This document shows, piece after piece, positions 32,708 through 41,942 of a DNA stretch of 60,323 nt. Position 1 is the first letter of the stretch, and every line of letters begins with the position of its first letter. The notes under the pieces are model-generated. The model was not told the DNA's origin, did not search any database, and saw only the letters and a list, made by a program, of their open reading frames with translations. The stretch lies in assembly GCA_964420065.1 (NCBI GenBank), contig CAYQQK010000010.1, positions 1-60,323 of the forward strand. The letters are read 5' to 3'. This DNA comes from CAYQQK01 sp964420065. GTDB lineage: Bacteria; Bacillota; Dethiobacteria; DTU022. The translations under genes were made by a program, and so were the position numbers.

Positions 32708-32873
32708 CGCCCCACCTCCTCCTTTGATCGCTTGATGCATAGTTATGCCCGTGACGTGGAGGTTATGCGGCCTTCGGGATAACCTGACCCGCCGCACTGG
32801 CATCCGGCCTGTTTTCCGGCAAAGCAATCATTTCCGTTCATTGCAATGTCTTTGAGGCCCGGGCGCATCTATG

Positions 32874-32899
32874 AAAAAAACCCTTTGACAGGGTTTTTT
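32874..32899 (-). terminator. Bidirectional terminator after pnp
   Basis: AAAAAACCCT (32875-32884) pairs with AGGGTTTTTT (32890-32899) around TTGAC, giving T tracts on both strands. It lies about 50 bases after the pnp stop and separates it from the deacetylase-like genes. Confidence 0.88.
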
Positions 32900-32948
32900 C
32901 CGGGCCGGCTTTTTCCGAGATTGCTACCTGGCTTGGGGACATGTGCCG

Positions 32949-35105
32949 TTATTTGCGGCGATCAAAGCGACCGCGGTCGCGACCATGTTCCCGGGGGCGA
33001 TCATCACGGCCGTGCGAAGCAACGCCGGCCGGCCGTTTCAGCGTTTCCTTACGGGACAGATCGATCCGTCCCCGGTCATCAATACCGATTACCTTAACTG
33101 TAATTTCGTCACCGACCCGGCACACATCCTCTGTTTTTTCAACCCGGCAGTGGTCCAGACGCGAAATATGTACCAACCCTTCTTTACCGGGCATAACTTC
33201 AACAAAAGCCCCGTACCGTTCGACCCGGGTGACCCGGCCGGTGTAAGTTTGGCCGATTTCAACGTCGGCCACCAGGGCTTCGATGATTTCCCGGGCCCTT
33301 CTACCGGCTTCCGGATCGACTGCGGCGATAAAGATCTTGCCGTCCGGTTCCACATCGATTTCAACCCCGGTGTCGGCAATGATCTTGTTGATCATCCGAC
33401 CGCCGGGACCGATCACGTCGCGGATCTTATCGATTTCAATTTTAAGGGTAATCATCCTTGGAGCATACGGTGAAAGTTCCGATCTTGGCCCGGCCAGGGT
33501 CTGGTTCATTATATCCAGGATCTGCCGGTAGGCCCGGCAGGCCTGATCCAGCGCCCGGGACATGATCTCCATAGAAATCCCCTTGATCTTGATATCCATC
33601 TGCAGGGCGGTGATCCCTTCCGCAGTCCCGGCTACCTTGAAGTCCATGTCCCCAAGGAAATCTTCCATACCCTGGATATCGGTCAGGATGGCCACCTCAT
33701 CATTCTCCTTAACCAGGCCCATGGCGATTCCGGCTACCGCCTTGGCCGTGGGTACGCCGGCGTCCATCAGTGCAAGCGAACCGGCACAGACGCTGGCCAT
33801 GGAGGTGGAACCGTTGGACGCCAAAACCTCCGAGACCAGGCGGAGGGTGTACGGGAAGTCGTCGCTTGAAGGAATAACCCGCTCGAGGGCCTTTTCGGCC
33901 AGAGCGCCGTGACCGATTTCCCGCCGTCCGGGGCCGCGCATGAATCCTGCTTCTCCAACACTGTACGGTGGAAAATTGTAATGATGTATAAAACGCTTGA
34001 ACTCGTCCAAGGTTAACCCGTCCAGAATCTGCATGTCCCGCAGAGCGCCCAAAGTGCACACGTTCATGACCTGGGTCTGGCCCCGGGTAAAGATAGCCGA
34101 ACCATGGGTGCGCGGTAATACCGAAACTTCACAGCTGATCGGGCGGATCTCATCATAACCTCTTCCATCGATACGCACCTTTTCCCGGACAATCATGGCG
34201 CGCATACTTTCCTGCACTACGTTTTCGTAGATTTCCTTTAAATCGCCATGATTTTCGGGGTATTCTTCACCAAACTGCTCCAACATCTCCATTTTTAAAC
34301 TTTTCAAGTCCTTTTCCCGTTTTAGCTTGTCCGGATTGCGCATAGCCTGCCCGACTTTTTCACGCAAGGCAGGTGCAACCTTTTCTACGAGCTCGGGCAA
34401 AGGCTCAACAACGGGCACTTCCATTTTCGGGGCGCCGCATTGTTCTGCCATCTGTTCTTGCAGTGCGCACAGCGCAGCAATAAACCGGTGGGCCGTTTCC
34501 ATGCAGGGAAGAATTTGCTCGGGCCCGACTTCGCGGGCCGAAGCTTCTACCATCATCATTGCATCAACGGTACCGGCCAGCACCAGATGGAGATCACTTT
34601 TTTCACGTTGCTCGACGGAGGGGCCGATCACCGGTATACCGTCAACGAGACCGATCATCACCGCCCCGACCGGACCGTTGAAAGGAATCTTGGAGATGCT
34701 CAAAGCCGCCGAGGCCCCGATAATAGAGAGGATCTCCGGCGGGCAATCCTGGTCGACAGAAAGAACCGTGGTCACAATATGCACGGCATTCCGGAAGGAC
34801 TTTGGAAAGAGGGGCCGCAGCGGACGATCGGTGAGGCGGGCGCTGAGGATGGCCTTTTCTGTCGGTCGCCCCTCGCGCTTGATGAAACCGCCCGGTATGC
34901 GCCCGACGGCATAAAGTCTTTCCTCGTAATCCACGGTGAGGGGAAAGAAATCGATCCCTTCGCGGGGTTCTTCGGAGACGGTGGCGGTAACCAGAACCGC
35001 GGTTTCACCACAACGGAGAAACACCGCACCGTCAGCCTGTCCAGCCAGGCGCCCCGTTTCCAGGGTCAGGGTTCTGCCACCGATTTCAATTGTAAACGTA
35101 TTCAA
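32949..35105 (-). CDS. pnp: Polyribonucleotide nucleotidyltransferase
   Basis: Phosphorolytic 3'-5' exoribonuclease (about 718 residues). It has two RNase PH domains (about 1-220 and 310-540), with an all-helical linker between. A KH domain (near 555-615, VIGPGGRMINKI) and an S1 domain (near 620-690) follow, then an Arg/Asp/Gly-rich tail. The start is TTG at 35105, which has GGGAGG nine bases upstream; an upstream GTG would overlap that SD. It follows rpsO, and a stem-loop at 35129-35179 lies between them. Confidence 0.95.
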   Translation of the reverse strand: MNTFTIEIGGRTLTLETGRLAGQADGAVFLRCGETAVLVTATVSEEPREGIDFFPLTVDYEERLYAVGRIPGGFIKREGRPTEKAILSARLTDRPLRPLFPKSFRNAVHIVTTVLSVDQDCPPEILSIIGASAALSISKIPFNGPVGAVMIGLVDGIPVIGPSVEQREKSDLHLVLAGTVDAMMMVEASAREVGPEQILPCMETAHRFIAALCALQEQMAEQCGAPKMEVPVVEPLPELVEKVAPALREKVGQAMRNPDKLKREKDLKSLKMEMLEQFGEEYPENHGDLKEIYENVVQESMRAMIVREKVRIDGRGYDEIRPISCEVSVLPRTHGSAIFTRGQTQVMNVCTLGALRDMQILDGLTLDEFKRFIHHYNFPPYSVGEAGFMRGPGRREIGHGALAEKALERVIPSSDDFPYTLRLVSEVLASNGSTSMASVCAGSLALMDAGVPTAKAVAGIAMGLVKENDEVAILTDIQGMEDFLGDMDFKVAGTAEGITALQMDIKIKGISMEIMSRALDQACRAYRQILDIMNQTLAGPRSELSPYAPRMITLKIEIDKIRDVIGPGGRMINKIIADTGVEIDVEPDGKIFIAAVDPEAGRRAREIIEALVADVEIGQTYTGRVTRVERYGAFVEVMPGKEGLVHISRLDHCRVEKTEDVCRVGDEITVKVIGIDDRGRIDLSRKETLKRPAGVASHGRDDRPREHGRDRGRFDRRK

Positions 35106-35128
35106 GTAATTTTTAACCTCCCTTCGCA

Positions 35129-35179
35129 CAGACGGGTGTGAATCGCACCGGATCGAACTAATGGTGTTCTTCCCGTCTG
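35129..35179 (-). promoter_or_regulatory. Stem-loop between rpsO and pnp
   Basis: CAGACGGG (35129-35136) and CCCGTCTG (35172-35179) form an 8-bp stem, with an inner CACC/GGTG pairing. It lies just before the pnp SD. In Escherichia coli a hairpin at the same place is cut by RNase III for PNPase autocontrol; a similar role here is inference. Confidence 0.5.
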
Positions 35180-35186
35180 AACGTTT

Positions 35187-35453
35187 TTATTTGCGTAGAC
35201 CCAGCTTTTCGACCAAGGCCTGGTAACGCTCCGGTGAACCGTGACGCAGGTAGTTCAGCAGCCCCCGGCGGCGACCGACCATTTTTAACAAACCCCGGCG
35301 GGAATGACTGTCTTTTTTGTGTTCTTTCAGATGCCGGGTAAGGTAATTGATGCGCTCGGTGAGCAAGGCGATCTGCACTTCGGGCGAGCCGGTGTCCTTC
35401 TCATGCAGACGATGCTGTACAATCAGACCTTCCTTCATCTCCCGGGTAAACAT
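35187..35453 (-). CDS. rpsO: 30S ribosomal protein S15
   Basis: Primary 16S rRNA-binding protein of 88 residues, full family length. The sequence is typical (HEKDTGSPEVQIALLTERI, HKKDSHSRRGLLKMV, YLRHGSPERY). The promoter at 35540-35568 gives a leader of about 80 nt. In the leader, CGCCGG pairs with CCGGCG (6 bp), a possible S15 autoregulation element. The next gene is pnp, the widespread bacterial arrangement. Confidence 0.97.
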   Translation of the reverse strand: MFTREMKEGLIVQHRLHEKDTGSPEVQIALLTERINYLTRHLKEHKKDSHSRRGLLKMVGRRRGLLNYLRHGSPERYQALVEKLGLRK

Positions 35454-35539
35454 AAACGTTAGCCTCCCTCATTTTAAATCGCCGCGGCCAAGCTTGACGC
35501 CGGAAACGTACACCCTAGCCGGCGGTTCATCACCAAAAA

Positions 35540-35568
35540 ATTCTATCACAGATGCAGTTTCACTTCAA
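35540..35568 (-). promoter_or_regulatory. Promoter for rpsO-pnp
   Basis: On the minus strand, TTGAAG (35568-35563) and TAGAAT (35545-35540) are 17 bases apart. The -35 overlaps the ribF stop codon. Confidence 0.65.
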
Positions 35569-36566
35569 GAAGCGGGAAGAATAGCCTTCGGATCCAAAAA
35601 GCCTGTTTCCAGGGTCCGGTAGCGTTTGTCGATTAACAGTTTCGCCCGATCGATGTCCTTTAAAATACGCGCCCGCAGTGTTTCTGGCCCGGAAAATACC
35701 ATGGTTTCCCGTAGTTTCTCCAGGAAATAGATCTTTAGAACACGGCCGTAAAGGCTGCCGCTAAACCCAATAATATGAGTTTCCACGGTCATGCCCTCAT
35801 CTTTGAAAGTCGGCCGTGTGCCAACGTTGGTTACTCCAAAAAGTGGTTCCGCCGCTCCCACGCCTTCCACGGCAGTGAGATAAACACCCGGCCCCGGCCA
35901 AAGCAAGTCCGTATTGACCGTGATGTTGGCCGTAGGGAAGAGCAGTTTTTGACCGATCCCCTTGCCCAAAACTACCCTACCACTGCGGAAGAAGTAGTAG
36001 TTGAGCAAGACGGATGCTTTGCGAACCTTTCCCTCCCGAACCAGGGTCCGGATCAAGGAACTGCTCACCGGAACTCCTTTGTGGGAAAGAAGCGGGCATA
36101 TTTCCACGGTAAAATCATTTTCGGCACCCAGCCTGGACAAAGTTTCGGCCCTGCCGCACCCGCCCTGCCCGAATGAGTAATCGCTTCCCACCACCGCTGC
36201 TTTGATCTCCAGTTTTTTCAACAATACATTTATTACAAATTGTTCATGCGTCAGGGAGGATAACGGCGAAGTGAACGGCTCCACCACCAGATAGTTCAGA
36301 CCTAGCCTGTCCATCAAAAATGCCTTTTCTTCCAGGCCGGTCAGGAACATCAGAGTCTCCGCGGGATAAAGCAACCGGACCGGATGGGGATCGAAGATAA
36401 GTGCAGCTCCAACTCCCCCGGCTTTTTGAGCCAGGGCCATGGTGCGGTTGATAATGGTCTGATGTCCACGGTGAACACCGTCAAAATTCCCCAGAGCAAG
36501 AAAAAGGGGCGCACCGGCCCGGGCAATCCACCTCCCGGAACCGTTAATCTGTTCCATCGGCTGCAT
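35565..36566 (-). CDS. ribF: Bifunctional riboflavin kinase/FAD synthetase
   Basis: Converts riboflavin to FMN and then FAD (about 333 residues). The N-terminal nucleotidyltransferase domain has GNFDGVHRGHQ near residue 28 and SSSLIRTLVREG near 165. The C-terminal riboflavin kinase domain has FPTANI and GVTNVGTRPTF, and ends with a helical tail. Tandem ATGs at 36569 and 36566 follow GGAAGAGG; the second has better spacing. The start overlaps the end of truB, so the genes are translationally coupled. No FMN riboswitch is seen. Confidence 0.94.
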   Translation of the reverse strand: MQPMEQINGSGRWIARAGAPLFLALGNFDGVHRGHQTIINRTMALAQKAGGVGAALIFDPHPVRLLYPAETLMFLTGLEEKAFLMDRLGLNYLVVEPFTSPLSSLTHEQFVINVLLKKLEIKAAVVGSDYSFGQGGCGRAETLSRLGAENDFTVEICPLLSHKGVPVSSSLIRTLVREGKVRKASVLLNYYFFRSGRVVLGKGIGQKLLFPTANITVNTDLLWPGPGVYLTAVEGVGAAEPLFGVTNVGTRPTFKDEGMTVETHIIGFSGSLYGRVLKIYFLEKLRETMVFSGPETLRARILKDIDRAKLLIDKRYRTLETGFLDPKAILPAS

Positions 36567-37494
36567 CATCTGCCTCTTCCGTAACAATAAATTTTACTAT
36601 TTGTAAAACCGGACCATCCGCTTGTGCTTTCCAGCGGGCAATAGCCCGGAAGCGCCCTATTTTATCTTGCACGCGTAAAAGCCCGTCGGTTATTTTCCCC
36701 GGTCGTTCCAATCCGGCTCCGGCCGGATCCAGTTGCTTACCCTGGGCCAGGGAGTGCAGCGCTTCTGTCCCCAGGGTGATCGGAGCCAGGTGCGCCAGGG
36801 CCTGTTCCAGCGGAAATAAAAGCTGAGATCCACAACCCTGCATCACGGCCTGTTGCAGCTCTTCCGGCCCGACCGCCCCGGTAACCTGTAACGGGCCGAC
36901 AAAGGTACGCTTCAACGCAGCCAGGTGTGCCCCGCAACCAAGGCGGCGTCCAATTTCCTCGGCCAAAACACGAATATAGGTGCCCCGGGAACATTCTATC
37001 TCCAGCATTAACTGCGGTTCCCGGGCAAGTTCAAAGCCAACCGCTGCCAAGCGGTAAACGGTTATGGGGCGGGCCCGGCGCGGCGCCGCTACACCCCGGC
37101 GCGTCCAGTAGTAAAGGGGTTTGCCACGGTACTTGACCGCCGAAAAAGGATGCGGCAACTGTTCCTGGGGTCCCCGCAGCCCGGCCAGCACCGTTTCAAT
37201 CCGATTCATATCAAGTCCTTCCACCGGTTTTTCTTCCAGGACCCATCCGGCAGCGTCTCCGGTGTCGGTAGTCACTCCCAGAACAACCGAGGCCCGGTAG
37301 CCCTTGGGTAGTTCCAGCAGATACTCGACCAGGCGGGTCGCCCGCCCGCAGCATACCGGCAACACACCCGTTGCCTCCGGATCGAGCGTTCCGGCATGCC
37401 CGACCTTGATCCCGGGCAGAAGGCGCCGGACCAGCTTTACCAGGTCATGCGAAGTCATCCCGGAAGGTTTGTTCAGGTTAAGAATACCATGCAC
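36544..37494 (-). CDS. truB: tRNA pseudouridine(55) synthase
   Basis: Makes pseudouridine 55 in the T loop of tRNAs (316 residues). The start MHGILNLNKPSGMTSHD and the catalytic Asp in GHAGTLDPEATGVLP (near residue 38) are typical, and a C-terminal PUA-like region follows. The start is GTG with GGAGGGG upstream. It follows nrnA by four bases and overlaps ribF at its end. Confidence 0.96.
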   Translation of the reverse strand: MHGILNLNKPSGMTSHDLVKLVRRLLPGIKVGHAGTLDPEATGVLPVCCGRATRLVEYLLELPKGYRASVVLGVTTDTGDAAGWVLEEKPVEGLDMNRIETVLAGLRGPQEQLPHPFSAVKYRGKPLYYWTRRGVAAPRRARPITVYRLAAVGFELAREPQLMLEIECSRGTYIRVLAEEIGRRLGCGAHLAALKRTFVGPLQVTGAVGPEELQQAVMQGCGSQLLFPLEQALAHLAPITLGTEALHSLAQGKQLDPAGAGLERPGKITDGLLRVQDKIGRFRAIARWKAQADGPVLQIVKFIVTEEADDAADGTD

Positions 37495-37498
37495 CTTT

Positions 37499-38488
37499 TT
37501 ACGCCCCTCCGGTACCGGCAGGTTTGCAACTTAAAAGCCGGCGCGCCTCCAGCAGCACCCGTTCTTTCGCCTCCGGGAAAGGTCCGGTCAAGCGACAACC
37601 GGCTGCCCGAGGATGCCCGCCCCCGTTCAGGCGACGGGCCATTAAGCTGACATCGACGCTTTTGGAACGGAAGCCGACCTTGAGTTGCGATGCGCTTTCA
37701 ACATAAAAAAGAATACCCAGTTCTACCCCCTCAATATTTCTGGTGTAATTGATCAAGCCTTCAATTTCCTCGACCGTGGTCCCATATTTTTCGAGCAGGT
37801 CACGGCTGATCGTCAGGGAGGCCAGACGGCCTTCCGCCTCCATTTCCAGGGTAGAAAACGCTTCCTTGAGCAACAGAAAAAAAGAAAGAGGCCGCTCGTC
37901 AAAAATGCGCAGGGCCAGGGCGGCGGTATCGAGCCGGTGCTGATCCAAAATTGCCGCGACAACCCGGTGCGTTTCGGCGGTGGTATTGCCGTACTTGAAC
38001 GAACCCGTATCCGTGGCGATGGCCACAAAAAGCGCTTCGGCCATGGAACGGGTCAAGGGGATACCCAAAGCAGTGATTATCCTGAAAATTATTTCCCCCG
38101 TCGCCGCCGCGTTTTCATCCACCAGGTTGAAGGTGCCGAAACGCTCGTTGGTCACATGGTGATCTATATTGACCAAAATCCGCGCGGCGGCAACCTGTTC
38201 CTTGAAAGGCCCGATTCGCTCCAGGTCACCGCAATCGAGCACCAGTACGGCCGCTTTACCATTGTAACGACCCTCGGCCGAGATCGCGTCACTGCCCTTC
38301 AAAAACCGGTATTTCTGCGGAACCGGACCGGGAGACCAGAGGGCGCATACTTTTTTACCGGTGGCACGCAGCGCCTCTCCCAGAGCCAGAAGAGAACCGA
38401 TACTGTCACCATCGGGGTTAATATGAGATATCAAGAAAAAGGACTGCTCCCGGCGTAATAAAGCGTATAACTCGGCCAGTTTCAGCAT
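37499..38488 (-). CDS. nrnA: DHH phosphoesterase NrnA (nanoRNase/pAp phosphatase)
   Basis: Bifunctional oligoribonuclease and pAp phosphatase (329 residues). It degrades very short RNAs and the sulfate-assimilation by-product pAp. The DHH domain has HINPDGDSIGSLLAL near 22, LDCGD near 83 and DHH near 115. The DHHA1 domain ends with GGGHPRAAG near 298. The ATG overlaps the rbfA stop by seven bases. Its place between rbfA and truB is common in Clostridia. Confidence 0.94.
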   Translation of the reverse strand: MLKLAELYALLRREQSFFLISHINPDGDSIGSLLALGEALRATGKKVCALWSPGPVPQKYRFLKGSDAISAEGRYNGKAAVLVLDCGDLERIGPFKEQVAAARILVNIDHHVTNERFGTFNLVDENAAATGEIIFRIITALGIPLTRSMAEALFVAIATDTGSFKYGNTTAETHRVVAAILDQHRLDTAALALRIFDERPLSFFLLLKEAFSTLEMEAEGRLASLTISRDLLEKYGTTVEEIEGLINYTRNIEGVELGILFYVESASQLKVGFRSKSVDVSLMARRLNGGGHPRAAGCRLTGPFPEAKERVLLEARRLLSCKPAGTGGA

Positions 38489-38841
38489 TCATCGCCGCCG
38501 GGGTGCAGTTCTTTCAAAACCCGTTCGATATGCGCACCGTACTCGAGAGAGCTGTCCAGGTGGAAAAAGATCTCGGGCACAAAACGGAGGCGGATCCGAC
38601 GCCCGATCTCACCACGTATAAATCCGGTTGCCCGATCCAGCGCTTGCAGTGCTTGCTCTTTTTCACCTTCGCCGCCATATATACTGACATAAATGGAGGC
38701 ATAACGCAGGTCCCTTGTTACCTGGACACCGGTGACGCTAATTAGCGCACATAACCGGGGATCCTTCAACACCGTACCGATAATATGCCCAACCTCTTTT
38801 TTGACCTGTTCTCCAACTTTTCTGGCTCTCGTTTCAGACAT
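38482..38841 (-). CDS. rbfA: 30S ribosome-binding factor A
   Basis: KH-fold factor for 16S rRNA maturation (119 residues, full length). Typical stretches are RARKVGEQVKKEVGHII at the N-terminus, DLRYASIYVSIYG in the middle and the FVPEIFFHLDSSLEYGAHIERVL region at the end. The ATG has AGGTGAAACAGGA upstream. It lies 28 bases after infB in the same operon. Confidence 0.95.
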   Translation of the reverse strand: MSETRARKVGEQVKKEVGHIIGTVLKDPRLCALISVTGVQVTRDLRYASIYVSIYGGEGEKEQALQALDRATGFIRGEIGRRIRLRFVPEIFFHLDSSLEYGAHIERVLKELHPGGDEC

Positions 38842-38869
38842 TCCTGTTTCACCTTCCGTTTCATTCGGG

Positions 38870-41584
38870 CTACGGCTGAACCGCCTCCATGACGAAAGCC
38901 TCGATCAGATCCCCCTCTTTCACATCATTATAATCTTCAAGCAAAATTCCACATTCAAAACCGGCCAAAACTTCCCGGGCATCTTCTTTGAAGCGTTTTA
39001 AAGAGGCAATGCGCCCTTCATACTGGATTGTACCATCACGAATAAGCCTGGCCTGGGCGTTGCGGGTAATCTTGCCTTCGTTGACATAGCTGCCGGCAAT
39101 GGTGCCGATCCGGGAAGCCTTGAAGGTTTGGCGCACTTCAGCCTGCCCGAGCACGACCTCTTTGATGCTGGGCGCAAGCATGCCGCCAAGTGCTTTCTCA
39201 ATGTCTTCAATCACTTCATAGATTACCCGGTAGAAACGCAGATCGACTCCACTTTCTTCGGCCAGTTTGCGGGAACCGCTTTCCGGACGCACGTTGAAAC
39301 CGATCACGATCGCGTTGGAGGCATCGGCCAACATCACGTCGGACTCGGTAATCGATCCGACACCGGTATGGATGATCCTTATTTTTACCCCCTCTAGACT
39401 GAGCTTTAGCAGCGCCTCCTGCAAGGCTTCAACCGATCCGTGCACATCGGCCTTGATGATCAAGTTTAGCTCATGCACCGCTTCTTCCTGTATCTGACGG
39501 AAGAGATCATCCAAGGAAATACGTTGGGAAATATGGGTTGCTTCTTTGATCCGGTCCGAACGCCTTTCCGCCAACTGGCGTGCAGCACGATCGTCTCCCG
39601 CCACCATCAAGTTATCTCCAGCCTGGGGCACATCCGCCAATCCCAGCACTTCGACCGGAGTGGATGGACCGGCTTTTTTAAGCCTTTTACCTCGATCGTC
39701 GATCATGGCCCGCACTTTGCCGGCACTGGTGCCGCAGATCACTGCATCCCCGATGCGCAGGGTCCCGTCCTGGATGAGCACCGTCGCCACCGGCCCCCGA
39801 CCCCGATCGAGCCTGGCTTCGATCACGGTGCCCCGGGCGGGACGATCGGGCGTCGCCTTGAGCTCGCTCATTTCTGAAAGTAAAAGGATCATTTCAAGCA
39901 GATTGTCCAACCCTTCATTTTTAACGGCACTGACGGGAACTACAATCGTATCGCCGCCCCACTCTTCGGGCACAAGCTTGTGTTCTGAAAGCTGCTGTTT
40001 CACTCGATCCGGGTTTGCACTGGGTTTATCCATCTTGTTCAAAGCTACCAGCACCGGTACCGCGGCGGCCCGGGCGTGATTGATCGCCTCGATTGTTTGA
40101 GGCATCACCCCGTCGTCGGCCGCCACCACCAGTACGGCAATATCTGTAATCTGGGCCCCCCGGGCCCGCATTGCCGTAAACGCTTCATGACCGGGGGTAT
40201 CCAGAAAAACAATTTTTTTACCTTTAACCTCCACCGCGTAAGCACCGATATGCTGGGTAATGCCGCCGAATTCCCCTCCGGTGACGTTGGCGTTGCGAAT
40301 GGCATCAAGAAGGGATGTTTTACCATGATCGACATGGCCAAGAACGGTCACCACCGGCACACGATCTTGCAACGCACCGGCAGGTTGTTCTTCTTCCCGG
40401 GCCAGCAATTCTTCCTCCAAAGGATCGGTGACATAGTCAATCTCGACTTCAAAACTTTCGGCAACCATGGCAATCGCGTCGGGGGCCAGCTCCTGGTTAA
40501 TGTTGGCCATAATCCCCATTTCAAGCAACCGGGTAATGACTTCGCCGGCCGTAAGCTCCAGGCGCGAAGCCAGCTCACCCACGGTTACTCTCCCTTCCAG
40601 ACGAACAATTGCGGCTTGCCGCTCTTTCAAAGCTGCTGCGGCAGCCCTCTCCTCGCGAGAGGGTTTACGGGACCTGCGTCCGGGCCGCCTGGCCTGGGTT
40701 GGAGGACGAAGCGGAAATCTTTCCTTGCCCCGATCCCGACGAAAAGCATCCTTGCCCCGCACTGTTGTTTCCCGGACTGGGCCTGCCTTGGCCGGCACGT
40801 CCTGGGGGGAAGTAGTGCGCGGCGAAACACTTCGGCGAGCCTGTTCCTTCCGTGCCGGTGAGATTCCGGTCGAGGGTATACTTCTGGTCGGAGTCATCTC
40901 CGGAACCGAAGGCGCCTCGGGCGTGACCGTAGCCGGCGAGGCTGTACTCACGGCGGGCTGTTTTGAAACGTCGGGACGTTTCACCTTTTCCGGCGGGGTC
41001 TTTGCTATCGGGATCGTTCCGGGCACAATGGGAACAGATATGCTGTCCGGCGGTGAAATGCGCGGTGGTTGGACCGGCGCCTGTGTATCCGGTGGCGCCG
41101 GCGTGCCGGAAAGGACGGCGCCGGCTTCCGTTACGGCCGGGACAGTGTCGTAATGCGCCGCCCTTATTTGCGGGACCACCCCGGGCGGCGGACCGCCCCG
41201 GAAATGCCGGCCGGCACTCCTGCGGGGAGCAGATCCAGACCGACGTGACTGCCCGCCGCGTTGTAACTGCTTTTCGCTCCGGTGAGGCTGGGCCGATCGG
41301 GTAAAGCTCCGCCCGTCACTGCTCCGAACGGGTTGTGCCGCTGCTGTAGCGGCAGGGGCTTTTTTGACCCTGACGCTTTTGGGTTTGGGAGATGATTTTT
41401 CCCGAGGGGGTTTCCCCCCCGCACGTCCGGTTAGAATAGCGATCACTTTGTCCGCTTGGGCCTGTTCCAGGGTGCTCATGTGATTGCGCACCTCTATATT
41501 CAGCTTTTCCATGACTTCAATCAAGGTTTTACTGGTCGTCCCCAGTTCCTTGGCCAATTCATAAACCCGTACTTTGTTGTTCAA
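38870..41584 (-). CDS. infB: Translation initiation factor IF-2
   Basis: GTPase that brings initiator tRNA to the 30S subunit (904 residues). A small N-terminal IF2_N domain (about 1-55, VRVYELAKELGTTSKTLIEVM) is followed by a long Pro/Ala/Arg-rich linker (about 60-320) and a second IF2_N-type domain near 335-385. The G domain has GHVDHGKTS near 413, DTPGHEAF near 460 and NKMDKP near 515; domains II-IV follow. The start is TTG with GGAGGTG upstream. It follows ylxR directly; ylxQ, usually between them, is absent. Confidence 0.96.
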   Translation of the reverse strand: MNNKVRVYELAKELGTTSKTLIEVMEKLNIEVRNHMSTLEQAQADKVIAILTGRAGGKPPREKSSPKPKSVRVKKAPAATAAAQPVRSSDGRSFTRSAQPHRSEKQLQRGGQSRRSGSAPRRSAGRHFRGGPPPGVVPQIRAAHYDTVPAVTEAGAVLSGTPAPPDTQAPVQPPRISPPDSISVPIVPGTIPIAKTPPEKVKRPDVSKQPAVSTASPATVTPEAPSVPEMTPTRSIPSTGISPARKEQARRSVSPRTTSPQDVPAKAGPVRETTVRGKDAFRRDRGKERFPLRPPTQARRPGRRSRKPSREERAAAAALKERQAAIVRLEGRVTVGELASRLELTAGEVITRLLEMGIMANINQELAPDAIAMVAESFEVEIDYVTDPLEEELLAREEEQPAGALQDRVPVVTVLGHVDHGKTSLLDAIRNANVTGGEFGGITQHIGAYAVEVKGKKIVFLDTPGHEAFTAMRARGAQITDIAVLVVAADDGVMPQTIEAINHARAAAVPVLVALNKMDKPSANPDRVKQQLSEHKLVPEEWGGDTIVVPVSAVKNEGLDNLLEMILLLSEMSELKATPDRPARGTVIEARLDRGRGPVATVLIQDGTLRIGDAVICGTSAGKVRAMIDDRGKRLKKAGPSTPVEVLGLADVPQAGDNLMVAGDDRAARQLAERRSDRIKEATHISQRISLDDLFRQIQEEAVHELNLIIKADVHGSVEALQEALLKLSLEGVKIRIIHTGVGSITESDVMLADASNAIVIGFNVRPESGSRKLAEESGVDLRFYRVIYEVIEDIEKALGGMLAPSIKEVVLGQAEVRQTFKASRIGTIAGSYVNEGKITRNAQARLIRDGTIQYEGRIASLKRFKEDAREVLAGFECGILLEDYNDVKEGDLIEAFVMEAVQP

Positions 41585-41654
41585 ATTAGAACACCTCCAT
41601 CAGATGACCCTCCCTAAGTGGGATAGCCCGGCTTCCTAACGCAACCGGGTTATT

Positions 41655-41942
41655 TTAACCGGAATGTATTTTTTCCCGCTCTTCAACCAGCGCAGTCAAT
41701 TCGGCGACAACCACACCGGAAAGCGGCCTTTCAAGGCTCCTTTCCAAACACTTTCTCCTTAATGCTTTTTGCAGGCACTCCCGGCGCAGGCAAATATATG
41801 CGCCCCGTCCGGATCTTTTGCCGGTCAGGTCAACCACTACATCACCCTCGGGCGTGCGGACGACCCGCACCAATTCTTTTTTTGGGTTTTTTTCCCGGCA
41901 GGCAACACAAAGGCGCATTGGAATTTTGCGCTGCTTAATCAA
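41655..41942 (-). CDS. ylxR: YlxR family RNA-binding protein
   Basis: Protein of about 95 residues in the YlxR family (RNA-binding fold; reported in some Firmicutes to bind RNase P RNA or act as a nucleoid-associated factor). The CVACREKNPKKELVRVVRTP and SGRGAYICLRRECLQKA segments are typical, with four Cys positions. The start is TTG at 41942 with GGAGAGGAG upstream, overlapping the nusA stop by eight bases. An upstream ATG at 41960 has no room for an SD. Confidence 0.88.
   Translation of the reverse strand: MIKQRKIPMRLCVACREKNPKKELVRVVRTPEGDVVVDLTGKRSGRGAYICLRRECLQKALRRKCLERSLERPLSGVVVAELTALVEEREKIHSG

Noticed and set aside
35454..36700. Possible FMN riboswitch near ribF
   Set aside because: ribF overlaps truB and has no leader; the conserved FMN-element sequence is absent.
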